A DNA stretch of 5,917 bases from an uncultured Clostridia bacterium (lineage in GTDB: Bacteria; Bacillota; Clostridia; TANB77; CAG-508): positions 1-5,917 of the forward strand of contig CANQTJ010000093.1 in NCBI GenBank assembly GCA_947626705.1, read 5' to 3'. Both the position numbers and the translations under genes were made by a program. The notes beneath the pieces were generated by a model. That model worked only from the letters and a program-made list of their open reading frames with translations, had not been told where the DNA came from and ran no database searches. Positions 1 through 5,309 of the stretch are shown piece by piece; position 1 is the first letter of the stretch, and every line of letters begins with the position of its first letter.

Positions 1-213
1 AAACAAGTACTAGAAGAAATAAGTCAAGATGAACATGAAAGATATTTAGCAGAATTAAGAGAAAAATATATAATGGATCAGGCTGATATAGAAGAAGCTG
101 GTTATGATAAAGGAGTAAAGAATATTGCAAAAAAAATGAAAGAAGAAAATATAGATATTAATCTTATAAGTAAAATAACTAATTTAACAATAGAAGAAAT
201 CAAAAATTTATAA
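1..213 (+). CDS. Rpn-family / PD-(D/E)XK nuclease family putative transposase, C-terminal fragment
   Basis: Frame 1 is open from the left edge to a TAA at 211-213, giving the last 70 residues of a protein whose start and catalytic part lie outside the window. The tail reads ISQDEHERYLAELREKY, then a Glu/Lys-rich helix, then AKKMKEENIDINLISKITNL and a closing EEIKNL. This layout (a 'LEELS-D...RA..E.REK' segment, a charged helical stretch, then 'IAKKML..GidiE.I...TGLs.EEI') is characteristic of proteins annotated as Rpn family recombination-promoting nuclease/putative transposase, which are DNA endonucleases of the PD-(D/E)XK fold. No catalytic residue is visible here, so the function rests on the tail alone. 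The gene converges on spoIIQ, and the palindrome at 317-500 lies between them. The family is often multi-copy in Clostridia and counts as accessory DNA. Confidence 0.7.
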   Translation, partial: KQVLEEISQDEHERYLAELREKYIMDQADIEEAGYDKGVKNIAKKMKEENIDINLISKITNLTIEEIKNL

Positions 214-534
214 TAAAAAAATTAAAATACTTTTATATGTTTGAAATATAAATATTAATGTTTTTATAACTTCCATTACTTTATTAAGTATTCACTTAAT
301 AAAATAATAAAAATGTAAAAATAAAATAGTATAATTTTTCAAAAAGCGCATTGGAATTAAATTTTATTAAAATTTCTAAATTAATTTTATGGAAATGTTC
401 ACGAATGTAACGGAGTGAAAGGGGTTATAAAATTAATTTAGAAAATATATAAAATTTAGATTAAACGCGCATTTTTGAAAAATTATACTATTTTATTTTT
501 TCACAAATTTTAAATTTAAATTCTAAAACTTATA
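214..534. other. Intergenic region between convergent genes, mostly filled by a large palindrome
   Basis: This 321-base space separates the end of the Rpn-like gene from the end of spoIIQ. I see no credible coding sequence in it. Positions 214-316 and 501-534 are plain AT-rich DNA. The rest is the long inverted repeat described separately. No conventional GC-rich terminator is present, so the palindrome is the best candidate for ending transcription from both sides. Confidence 0.8.
317..500. repeat. 184-bp near-palindromic element (MITE-like or large bidirectional terminator hairpin)
   Basis: The outer arms 317-345 and 472-500 are perfect 29-bp inverted repeats. The pairing continues with GCGC (346-349 against 467-470, with one unpaired A at 471), a loosely paired stretch, and then a perfect 18-bp inner pair at 373-390 and 427-444. 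This leaves a 36-nt centre (391-426) that is clearly richer in G+C (16 of 36) than the surrounding DNA. The centre holds its own small stem, TTCAC (398-402) against GTGAA (415-419). Each outer arm contains TATAAT pointing inward. There is no open reading frame inside and I could not find a clear target-site duplication. The structure fits a non-autonomous palindromic repeat or an unusually long terminator between convergent genes. Sequence alone does not decide which. Confidence 0.85.
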
Positions 535-1383
535 TTAATTCTTTTTCAAATAAATATTAGGGTCAACTTGAACAGAATCTTTTGTTATCTCGAAATGTAA
601 ATGTGGCTCATCTGCTATTTCAAAGGCAGCTGTATTTCCAACAGTTCCTAAAGACTGTCCTTTTTCTACTTTTTCTCCCTCAACAACAAACTCTGAAGTT
701 AATAAATTAGAATATATTGTTTGAAAACCATTTTCATGTTCAATCACTATAGTTAGTCCATATCTAGGGTCATTTTTTATAGTTTTTACTGTTCCAGCCT
801 CTGCTGATTTAACAACTGTTGTTTTGTCTGCCTTTATATCTATACCTGTATGAGTTGTCCATTCTTGCAATGTTTCTGAATATATTAAACTATCAACTGC
901 AAAATCTCTTACAATATCTCCTTCTACAGGCTTTTCAAAATTTAATTCAATAGTTGTATTATCCTCTTGCTCTTTTACTTCTTCTGTGTTTTTACTACTT
1001 ATACTACTTGTTGCTGTAACTTTGTTGGTAGTTAATACATTACTATTTGATTTTGAATTAGATGTTGTACTATTTGTTTTTTCTTTAATTTCATTAGAAA
1101 CTGTATTATTTTCTTTTAATTCATTTTGTGCTTCATTTACACTTTTACCTATGTCTGTACTAGCACTTTCTGTATTTCCTATTGAATTTGTATTACTTAA
1201 AATATTTGATAATTGTTGACTTGTTAAAGTTCCTTCTTTAACCTCATCATTTAATTGTTTACTATAAATCATCAGTGCAAATACTATTATAGCAATCATT
1301 ACAATGATTATTCCTGAATATCTTATTATTTTTATACTTAATTCGTCTTCTTTATTTTGACGTTTTCTCACATCTCTTCTCAT
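535..1383 (-). CDS. spoIIQ: SpoIIQ, forespore membrane-anchored LytM/M23-type protein for engulfment
   Basis: This 282-residue protein has a short basic cytoplasmic N-terminus, one membrane segment (about residues 21-40), a long Ser/Thr/Asn-rich linker (about 45-145) and a C-terminal M23 (LytM) peptidase domain (about 150-275). The zinc and catalytic motifs are complete: HTGID (H178, D182) and HLH (H261, H263). In Bacillus SpoIIQ the first motif is degenerate, whereas clostridial SpoIIQ keeps it, so this copy is probably zinc-binding and may be an active endopeptidase. SpoIIQ sits in the forespore membrane, faces the intermembrane space and partners SpoIIIAH in the engulfment channel; no spoIIIAH is in this window. 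The start is fixed by AAGGAGG at 1389-1395, 5 nt upstream. The identity rests on the domain plan, its place after spoIID (as in other Clostridia) and a sigma-F promoter just upstream. A generic cell-wall M23 peptidase is less likely. Confidence 0.88.
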   Translation of the reverse strand: MRRDVRKRQNKEDELSIKIIRYSGIIIVMIAIIVFALMIYSKQLNDEVKEGTLTSQQLSNILSNTNSIGNTESASTDIGKSVNEAQNELKENNTVSNEIKEKTNSTTSNSKSNSNVLTTNKVTATSSISSKNTEEVKEQEDNTTIELNFEKPVEGDIVRDFAVDSLIYSETLQEWTTHTGIDIKADKTTVVKSAEAGTVKTIKNDPRYGLTIVIEHENGFQTIYSNLLTSEFVVEGEKVEKGQSLGTVGNTAAFEIADEPHLHFEITKDSVQVDPNIYLKKN

Positions 1384-1413
1384 AAAATCCTCCTTAAAAT
1401 TTATTTCTATTAC

Positions 1414-1442
1414 AATTATTTCCGGATTTTATAAAAATATAC
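1414..1442 (-). promoter_or_regulatory. Sigma-F promoter of spoIIQ
   Basis: Read on the minus strand, GTATA (1438-1442) matches the sigma-F -35 pattern GYWTA. GGAAATAATT (1414-1423) matches the -10 pattern GGNRANANTW at every defined position, with a 14-nt spacer. The expected transcript start near 1407 leaves a short leader of about 24 nt containing the AAGGAGG site. The B. subtilis spoIIQ gene is a sigma-F target, so both the position and the match agree with the gene call. Confidence 0.8.
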
Positions 1443-1499
1443 ATTAATTATTTTGACAGTAAATATTAATAGTTATCATTTCAAACAAGAAAATTTTTT

Positions 1500-2525
1500 C
1501 TAAATTACATTTACATCTTTAATTTCCACTCCAGAATAAAAGTGTTTTATAATTTCTTCAAAGCTATTTCCTTGTTTTGCCATACTATCTGCTCCAGTTT
1601 GACTCATTCCAACTCCGTGTCCATATCCTTTTACAGAAAATTTTATATTATTTCCTTCTTTAGTAATCTCAAAATTTGTTGATTTTAAACCTAATAATGT
1701 TCTAGTTTCTACACCAGAAAGTTCATGATTTCCAAACTTAACTGTCTTTACTCTTGTACCTTCTGTATATTCCAATATTTTTATATCTTCATTTTTCGCA
1801 AAATCTATTGATATATCATTATATTTTGTTTTTAGTTTATTTATTAGCTCTTCCTGAGTTAAAATAGCTTCTGATGAATATTGAGTATATGCATCTTCTC
1901 CTGATGTTTCAACACTTTGTAAATATGGATATCCTGTTCCTCCCCATACATTTACAGGAATTTCTGTTACTCCACCACTATTTGAATGAAAAAATGCGTT
2001 AATTGGTTGATTATTGTAAGTTATAATTTTTCCTTTTGTATCATTTACACAATTACATATTTTTTGCCAATTACTTTCTCTTTTACTTTCTTCCCATCTG
2101 GCTAATCTGTCTTCTTTAGAAATCCATGCTTGGCAACATGTCGAATCATCACATATATCAGCATTATCATGTTTTTTATTTAATACTTTATAAATTGTAT
2201 AAGTTCTAGCAACTATTGCTTGTGCCTTTAATGCTTCAACTTCATAATCTGCTGGCATTTCTGCTGATACAACATTACATAAGTATTCATCTATATTTAC
2301 TTGTTCAACTTGTCCAGTTTTTTTATGTAATAAATTAATTTTTCCATATTTAATATATTCATAATTTTCTTCATTATTTTTGCTAATATCAGTCGTATTT
2401 TCTTCTGAATTATTATTTATAAAATTTTCATTAACACTCGTTGAAATTGTCCTTTGTGTCAACATAGCTGGTATTATAAAGCATATTAGAATAAATGCTA
2501 TTAAGTAAAGTAATAATTTCTTCAA
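1500..2525 (-). CDS. spoIID: SpoIID, stage II sporulation lytic transglycosylase
   Basis: This 341-residue protein has an N-terminal membrane anchor (about residues 4-22), a Asn/Glu-rich linker to about 55, and then a SpoIID/LytB domain to the C-terminus. Family landmarks are EYLCNVVSAEMP (80-91), whose E89 aligns with the catalytic Glu88 of B. subtilis SpoIID; EALKAQAIVARTY (97-109); INAFFHSNSGG (175-185); VWGG.GYPYLQSV (193-205); and GYGHGVGMSQTGA (300-312). SpoIID cuts glycan strands of the septal peptidoglycan from the mother-cell side and works with SpoIIM and SpoIIP, neither of which is in this window. Residues C125, C130 and C131 match the spacing of the zinc ligands I recall for C. 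difficile SpoIID, with Cys where that protein has His. The start is a TTG chosen by an AAGGAGGT site at 2532-2539. The gene lies 59 nt after sigF. spoIID is normally sigma-E dependent, but I find no convincing sigma-E promoter here, so read-through from sigF is possible. Confidence 0.95.
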   Translation of the reverse strand: MKKLLLYLIAFILICFIIPAMLTQRTISTSVNENFINNNSEENTTDISKNNEENYEYIKYGKINLLHKKTGQVEQVNIDEYLCNVVSAEMPADYEVEALKAQAIVARTYTIYKVLNKKHDNADICDDSTCCQAWISKEDRLARWEESKRESNWQKICNCVNDTKGKIITYNNQPINAFFHSNSGGVTEIPVNVWGGTGYPYLQSVETSGEDAYTQYSSEAILTQEELINKLKTKYNDISIDFAKNEDIKILEYTEGTRVKTVKFGNHELSGVETRTLLGLKSTNFEITKEGNNIKFSVKGYGHGVGMSQTGADSMAKQGNSFEEIIKHFYSGVEIKDVNVI

Positions 2526-2531
2526 ATTTTT

Positions 2532-2539
2532 ACCTCCTT
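2532..2539 (-). promoter_or_regulatory. Ribosome binding site that fixes the TTG start of spoIID
   Basis: AAGGAGGT on the minus strand ends 6 nt before the TTG at 2523-2525. That TTG begins MKKLLLYLIAF, a good membrane anchor. No in-frame ATG or GTG sits at a suitable distance, so the site decides the start. Confidence 0.85.
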
Positions 2540-2584
2540 TTAGTGGTACTTTTCTATCTCCTCTAAAAAATTTCTAAACTCCTC

Positions 2585-3259
2585 TTATGCAGAAGTCAGT
2601 TTTATCTTCATACTATTTAATATCCTTCTTTCTATTCTTGACACCTGTACTTGACTTATTCCTAATATTTTTGCAACTTCTGTTTGTGTTTTTTCTTTAA
2701 AAAATCTAAGTAATATTAGCTCTTTATCTCTATCCTCTAATTCGTTTATCAATTGATTAACAACCATTCTATTTGTAATAATTTCCTCTTCATTTTTTCC
2801 TGTCGATATTTTGTCAAATATAGTTAGCTGTCTTCCATCTTTGTCTTCTGAACTAGCTGCTCCTTCTATTGATTCTATTACATTGTTACTTTCCATTGCT
2901 ATTACTACATCTTCTTTATCTACTTTTAGTTCCTTGCATATCTCTTCTATTGTAATATCTTTGCCGGTTTTCAATAAATAATGTTTTTTTAATTCATTTA
3001 TTTTTATATTTAATTCTTTTATACTCCTACTAACTTTTATTGGTCCATCATCTCTTATAAATCTTTTTATTTCTCCTAATATGTATGGTACTGAATATGT
3101 TGATAACTTTACTTCAAAATTTGTATCAAATCTTTTTATTGATTTTATAAATCCTATGCACCCTATTTGATACAAGTCTTCTACTTCATATCCTCTATTA
3201 ATAAATCTCCTAACTATACTCCAGATAAGTCCATTATTTTCTTTTATAAGTCTATCCAT
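2585..3259 (-). CDS. sigF: Sporulation sigma factor sigma-F (N-terminal codons displaced by an apparent frameshift)
   Basis: The open frame gives 224 residues of a sigma-70 family factor close to sigma-F: GLIWSIVRRFINRGYEVEDL and QIGCIGFIKSIKRFD (region 2, residues 10-44), STYSVPYILGEIKRFIRDDG (53-72), KVSRSIKEL (75-83, start of region 3), and TQTEVAKILGISQVQVSRIE (191-210, region 4 helix-turn-helix). Sigma-F directs the first forespore-specific transcription and is held inactive by SpoIIAB. The frame begins at ATG 3257-3259, but this lacks about 19 residues that sigma-F normally has. Those residues are present just upstream in another frame (3267-3317): deleting one base near 3278 would join them into a 243-residue protein containing KKAQNGDK, matching the RSQNGDQ segment of B. 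subtilis sigma-F. Translation could still start at 3259 through GGAG at 3271-3274 (11 nt away) or by re-initiation after the TAA at 3267-3269. The gene follows spoIIAB and precedes spoIID. Confidence 0.93.
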   Translation of the reverse strand: MDRLIKENNGLIWSIVRRFINRGYEVEDLYQIGCIGFIKSIKRFDTNFEVKLSTYSVPYILGEIKRFIRDDGPIKVSRSIKELNIKINELKKHYLLKTGKDITIEEICKELKVDKEDVVIAMESNNVIESIEGAASSEDKDGRQLTIFDKISTGKNEEEIITNRMVVNQLINELEDRDKELILLRFFKEKTQTEVAKILGISQVQVSRIERRILNSMKIKLTSA

Positions 3260-3266
3260 TTCGAAC

Positions 3267-3317
3267 TTATCTCCGTTGTTGTGCTTTCTTTATTGAATTT
3301 ATATCATTTTCATACAT
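3267..3317 (-). pseudogene. sigF: Out-of-frame 5' end of sigF (16 codons plus stop)
   Basis: An ATG at 3315-3317 opens a 16-codon frame, MYENDINSIKKAQQRR, closed by TAA at 3267-3269. It has its own good Shine-Dalgarno, GAGGT at 3325-3329, 7 nt upstream, and starts 15 nt after the spoIIAB stop, which is the usual tight spacing of this operon. MYENDINSIKKAQ is a credible clostridial sigma-F N-terminus. Removing the C at position 3278 makes the frame run on as QNGDKFEMDRL into the main sigF frame. So this is most likely the true start of sigF, cut off by a single extra base. It could be a real mutation, a sequencing or assembly error, or less likely a recoding site. It could also act as a tiny leader coupling translation to the internal ATG. 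Confidence 0.8.
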
Positions 3318-3324
3318 ATAATCT

Positions 3325-3329
3325 ACCTC
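3325..3329 (-). promoter_or_regulatory. Shine-Dalgarno for the upstream sigF start at 3317
   Basis: GAGGT on the minus strand lies 7 nt before the ATG at 3315-3317. It is better spaced than the GGAG (3271-3274) that lies 11 nt before the internal ATG at 3257-3259, so it argues that the upstream ATG is the native sigF start. Confidence 0.7.
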
Positions 3330-3332
3330 ATT

Positions 3333-3809
3333 TTAATCTTTTGTCAAAGTATTTAATTTACTTTCTTCTTCACAATCTTGTAACTTTATAGTTTTTACTA
3401 AAGTTACCTTTGTTCCAAGTCCAACAATTGATTCAAGTTTCATACTATCCATAAAGCTTTCCATTATAGTAAATCCCATGCCTGACCTTTCTAGATTAGG
3501 CTTAGTAGTATATAGAGGTTCTTTTGCCATTTCTACATTTTCTATTCCTTTTCCATTATCTGAAATCTCAATAATTATTTGATTATCTTTTAATTTAGCA
3601 TTTATTTTTATAATCCCTTGCTTATTTTCATAACCGTGAATTATACAGTTTGTAACAGCTTCAGATACAGCTGTTTTTATATCTGCTAATTCCTCAATTG
3701 TAGGATCTAACTGAGATGCAAATGCAGCAACTGTTATTCTTGCAAATGCTTCATTAGTTGCTTTGCTTATAAATTCTAATTTCATTTCATTGTCAACTTG
3801 TTCTTTCAT
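3333..3809 (-). CDS. spoIIAB: SpoIIAB, anti-sigma-F factor and serine kinase
   Basis: This 158-residue GHKL-type ATPase is strongly alike B. subtilis SpoIIAB along its length, for example NEAFARITVAAFASQLDPT (19-37), IKTAVSEAVTNCIIHGYE (44-61; N-box with E50 and N54), DNGKGI (84-89; G1 box) and LYTTKPNLERSGMGFTIME (99-117; ATP lid with GMG at 110-112). R24 aligns with the conserved Arg of the contact surface for SpoIIAA and sigma-F. SpoIIAB dimers hold sigma-F inactive with ATP, or phosphorylate SpoIIAA. The C-terminal tail after about residue 140 is charged and not conserved. The start at 3809 follows AAGGAGG (3816-3822) by 6 nt. The gap to spoIIAA is 13 nt. Confidence 0.97.
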   Translation of the reverse strand: MKEQVDNEMKLEFISKATNEAFARITVAAFASQLDPTIEELADIKTAVSEAVTNCIIHGYENKQGIIKINAKLKDNQIIIEISDNGKGIENVEMAKEPLYTTKPNLERSGMGFTIMESFMDSMKLESIVGLGTKVTLVKTIKLQDCEEESKLNTLTKD

Positions 3810-3822
3810 TTGACCCCTCCTT

Positions 3823-4134
3823 CTAAATTTGAGTAACTGGTATTAATTTTAATATGCCACTCATTTCAAATATTTTTTTTACATTTTGAGTTAAGTTTGC
3901 TACTTCTAATTTTCCACCCAACATATTTGCAAATTTATATCTTCCTATAATTAGTCCTATTCCTGCGCTGTCCATGAAAGTAACACTATCAAAATCAAAT
4001 ATAACTTTTTTAGGCATATATCTTTCAATTTCATAATCTGCTTTCCTCCTTATCTTTTGAACACTACAATCGTCAATCTCATCTGTAATCTTAAAAACTA
4101 ATAGCTTGTCCTCTTCATAAAATTTTGATTCCAT
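3823..4134 (-). CDS. spoIIAA: SpoIIAA, anti-sigma-F factor antagonist (STAS domain)
   Basis: This 103-residue single STAS domain protein is the anti-anti-sigma factor of the sigma-F switch. The phosphorylation loop FMDSAGIGLIIGRYK (53-67) aligns with FMDSSGLGVILGRYK of B. subtilis, so S56 corresponds to the phosphorylated Ser58. SpoIIAB phosphorylates this serine and SpoIIE (not in this window) removes the phosphate; the unphosphorylated form displaces sigma-F from SpoIIAB. KKIFEMSGILKLIP (86-99) is the usual C-terminal helix. The family's DHH stretch reads DDC here (21-23), a mild deviation. The start is preceded by AAGGAG and GAGG purine stretches at 4141-4150. It is the first gene of the spoIIA operon, with the promoter and 0A-box region just upstream. 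Confidence 0.96.
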   Translation of the reverse strand: MESKFYEEDKLLVFKITDEIDDCSVQKIRRKADYEIERYMPKKVIFDFDSVTFMDSAGIGLIIGRYKFANMLGGKLEVANLTQNVKKIFEMSGILKLIPVTQI

Positions 4135-4168
4135 ACTTGTCCTCTCCTTTTTTATGTTTTTCTAAAGT

Positions 4169-4197
4169 ATTATAAATCTTTTTCCATTATTTTCCAA
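4169..4197 (-). promoter_or_regulatory. Sigma-A-like promoter of the spoIIA operon
   Basis: On the minus strand, TTGGAA (4192-4197) and TATAAT (4169-4174) are separated by exactly 17 nt, close to the sigma-A consensus. The start would fall near 4162, giving a leader of about 27 nt before spoIIAA. In B. subtilis this operon is read by sigma-H. I looked for AGGAWWT and GAAT elements and found only weak partial matches, so sigma-A with Spo0A activation is the better reading of this sequence. Confidence 0.6.
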
Positions 4198-4212
4198 TAG
4201 CAAAAAAATAGA

Positions 4213-4248
4213 AGTTTTGTCGAATATATAGAAGTTTTCGACAAAACT
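4213..4248. promoter_or_regulatory. Pair of inverted Spo0A boxes, also a 12-bp hairpin (possible terminator)
   Basis: TGTCGAA on the plus strand (4218-4224) and on the minus strand (4237-4243) are exact 0A-box cores within TTTTGTCGAA contexts. They lie 21 and 40 nt upstream of the spoIIA -35 element, suitable for Spo0A~P activation of the operon. The same bases form a perfect 12-bp inverted repeat (4213-4224 against 4237-4248) with a 12-nt loop. T-runs follow on both sides: T7 at 4250-4256 on plus, and T7 at 4202-4208 on minus. It may therefore also end transcription of the pilin-like gene that stops at 4331. Spo0A control is the stronger reading because the cores are exact and the position fits. 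Confidence 0.7.
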
Positions 4249-4330
4249 CTTTTTTTACTATGTAATGTATATAATATAAGATTTTTATTATAATTATGAT
4301 ACATTGATATAAATTATATTTATTAAATAA

Positions 4331-4864
4331 TTATTTAAATGGTATAAAATATTGACAATTTGGTACTGCACCATTTAAAACTATATATAGTTTAGAATTT
4401 TTTGTAATAAATTGACTATATGCTCCACCACTATAAAATTGAGTTCCATTTGTTCCTCCTATAAAGCATATTTGTATTTCATTAATATATACATAACTCA
4501 TTACTGCACTTTTTCTTAAATTACCACTTACTATAATAATTCCATTAGATGGTACTGTGTACTGATTAGTTGCTGAATTATAAGAAGATATATCTACTTT
4601 ATTATCATAATCTAATTCTACATTTTTTATATCTATTTCTCTATTACTATTTATTTGAGCATCTACTTCATTAGTGTATTTTGCAATTTGTGTATCTTCA
4701 TCATCTTTTGCATTTTTATATTTTTCTTTTGCCAACTTTGCATTTTTCAATAATCCATTTCCTGTTAATTGTGCTATTGTTACTCCTGATAAAATTAATA
4801 ATAATATTATTGTTATTACTAACGAAATTAATGTAATTCCTTTGTTTTTATTTTTTTGTTTCAT
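4331..4864 (-). CDS. Pilin-like protein with prepilin-type N-terminus
   Basis: From the chosen start the protein has 177 residues: MKQKNKNKG, then ITLISLVITIILLLILSGVT (10-29), a coiled Lys/Ala-rich helix (about 39-75), and a C-terminal beta-rich head (about 77-177) with two cysteines (C133, C170). KG|ITLI is a class III (prepilin peptidase) signal, with cleavage expected after G9. The usual Glu at +5 is Ser, a common deviation in clostridial pilin-like proteins. It would be a cell-surface or pseudopilus-type subunit; partner genes (pilB, pilC, pilD) are not in the window. The upstream ATG at 4873 is only 1 nt from AAGGAG (4875-4880), while the ATG at 4862-4864 is 10 nt away, so the second is preferred. 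The helix region resembles the neighbour at 5310-5917, so the two are paralogues. The head domain is not one I can name. Confidence 0.75.
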   Translation of the reverse strand: MKQKNKNKGITLISLVITIILLLILSGVTIAQLTGNGLLKNAKLAKEKYKNAKDDEDTQIAKYTNEVDAQINSNREIDIKNVELDYDNKVDISSYNSATNQYTVPSNGIIIVSGNLRKSAVMSYVYINEIQICFIGGTNGTQFYSGGAYSQFITKNSKLYIVLNGAVPNCQYFIPFK

Positions 4865-4874
4865 TTGATTCATG

Positions 4875-4880
4875 CTCCTT
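4875..4880 (-). promoter_or_regulatory. Ribosome binding site deciding the pilin-like gene start
   Basis: AAGGAG on the minus strand leaves only 1 nt before ATG 4871-4873 but 10 nt before ATG 4862-4864. Ribosomes need several bases of spacing, so the inner ATG is the likely start. Confidence 0.65.
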
Positions 4881-4950
4881 CTCTTTAGTTTTATTTTTAC
4901 AATTTTTCGAAATTTTATGTAACTTAGTTGTTAAATATTTTTATATCTAA

Positions 4951-4979
4951 AATATAACATTTATAGTTTTCTTTGTAAA
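4951..4979 (-). promoter_or_regulatory. Sigma-A-like promoter of the pilin-like gene at 4331-4864
   Basis: TTTACA (4974-4979) and TATATT (4951-4956) on the minus strand are 17 nt apart. The expected start near 4944 gives a leader of about 80 nt. In such AT-rich DNA a chance match is possible, but both hexamers and the spacing are good. Confidence 0.5.
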
Positions 4980-5103
4980 TACTTTTTTCATATTTGTATA
5001 ATTATTTTCATATATTTATAATTAATTTTTACATAATTGTAGAAGTTTTAATTAAAAAATTTCATAATTAATTAATTAATATAATTGGTAATTAGCAAAA
5101 GCA

Positions 5104-5161
5104 TTTTTTTAATGTTGTTATACTATTATTAAAAATCTACCATTAACGAACATTAAAAAAA
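5104..5161. repeat. 13-bp perfect inverted repeat in the pilin intergenic region
   Basis: Positions 5104-5116 (T7 then AATGTT) are perfectly complementary to 5149-5161 (AACATT then A7). The stem can be extended by GTTA (5117-5120) against TAAC (5144-5147) with one bulged base. The intervening loop is AT-rich. It is nearly all A-T pairs and lacks a T-run after the stem, so it is not a normal terminator. It may be a weak hairpin or chance symmetry in AT-rich DNA. Confidence 0.5.
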
Positions 5162-5309
5162 GACAATTAAAAATTAATGCTGACAAACTAAATATGTTAG
5201 ATTAAATACTCTATTTATAAACTCTGAAAGTTCATAGTCATTTTCTATATATTTTTATACCTTTTCTAATATTTTATATGAATATCACAATATCAGTTTA
5301 ATACAATTA

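Larger units (their letters stand above)
4874..5309. other. 436-base non-coding stretch between the two pilin-like genes
   Basis: No credible gene is present on either strand; short frames are broken and lack ribosome binding sites. The part near the 4331-4864 gene holds its ribosome binding site and a sigma-A-like promoter. The middle contains a TAAT run (about 5064-5080) and the inverted repeat at 5104-5161. In 5162-5309 I see nothing beyond AT-rich DNA, and no convincing terminator for the gene that ends at 5310. Confidence 0.7.

Noticed and set aside
986..1219. Plus-strand open frame of 77 codons inside spoIIQ
   Set aside because: It is antisense to the Ser/Thr/Asn-rich linker of SpoIIQ and has low-complexity hydrophobic content and no ribosome binding site.
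2526..2600. Possible sigma-E promoter for spoIID, with CATA near 2586-2589 on the minus strand
   Set aside because: Only the CATA of the -10 pattern matches, and no ATATT-type -35 lies at the right distance.
3167..3391. Plus-strand open frame of 74 codons across the sigF/spoIIAB junction
   Set aside because: It is antisense to two well-recognised genes and their spacer; no Shine-Dalgarno and no family resemblance.
4261..4306. AATGTAT / ATACATT inverted repeat after the pilin-like gene
   Set aside because: Only 7 bp with a long loop in very AT-rich DNA; chance symmetry is likely.
4674..4868. Plus-strand open frame of 64 codons
   Set aside because: It is the complement of the Lys/Ala-rich helix and membrane segment of the pilin-like gene, which explains its Phe-rich content.
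4905..4912. TTTCGAA-like sequence resembling a Spo0A box in the pilin leader
   Set aside because: It lacks the TGTC part of the core (TGTCGAA) and lies downstream of the predicted pilin promoter, so a role for Spo0A is not supported.
5104..5161. Terminator for the pilin-like gene ending at 5310
   Set aside because: The stem is almost all A-T, starts with T and ends with A on both strands, and is about 150 bases past the stop codon, so it is not a convincing rho-independent terminator.
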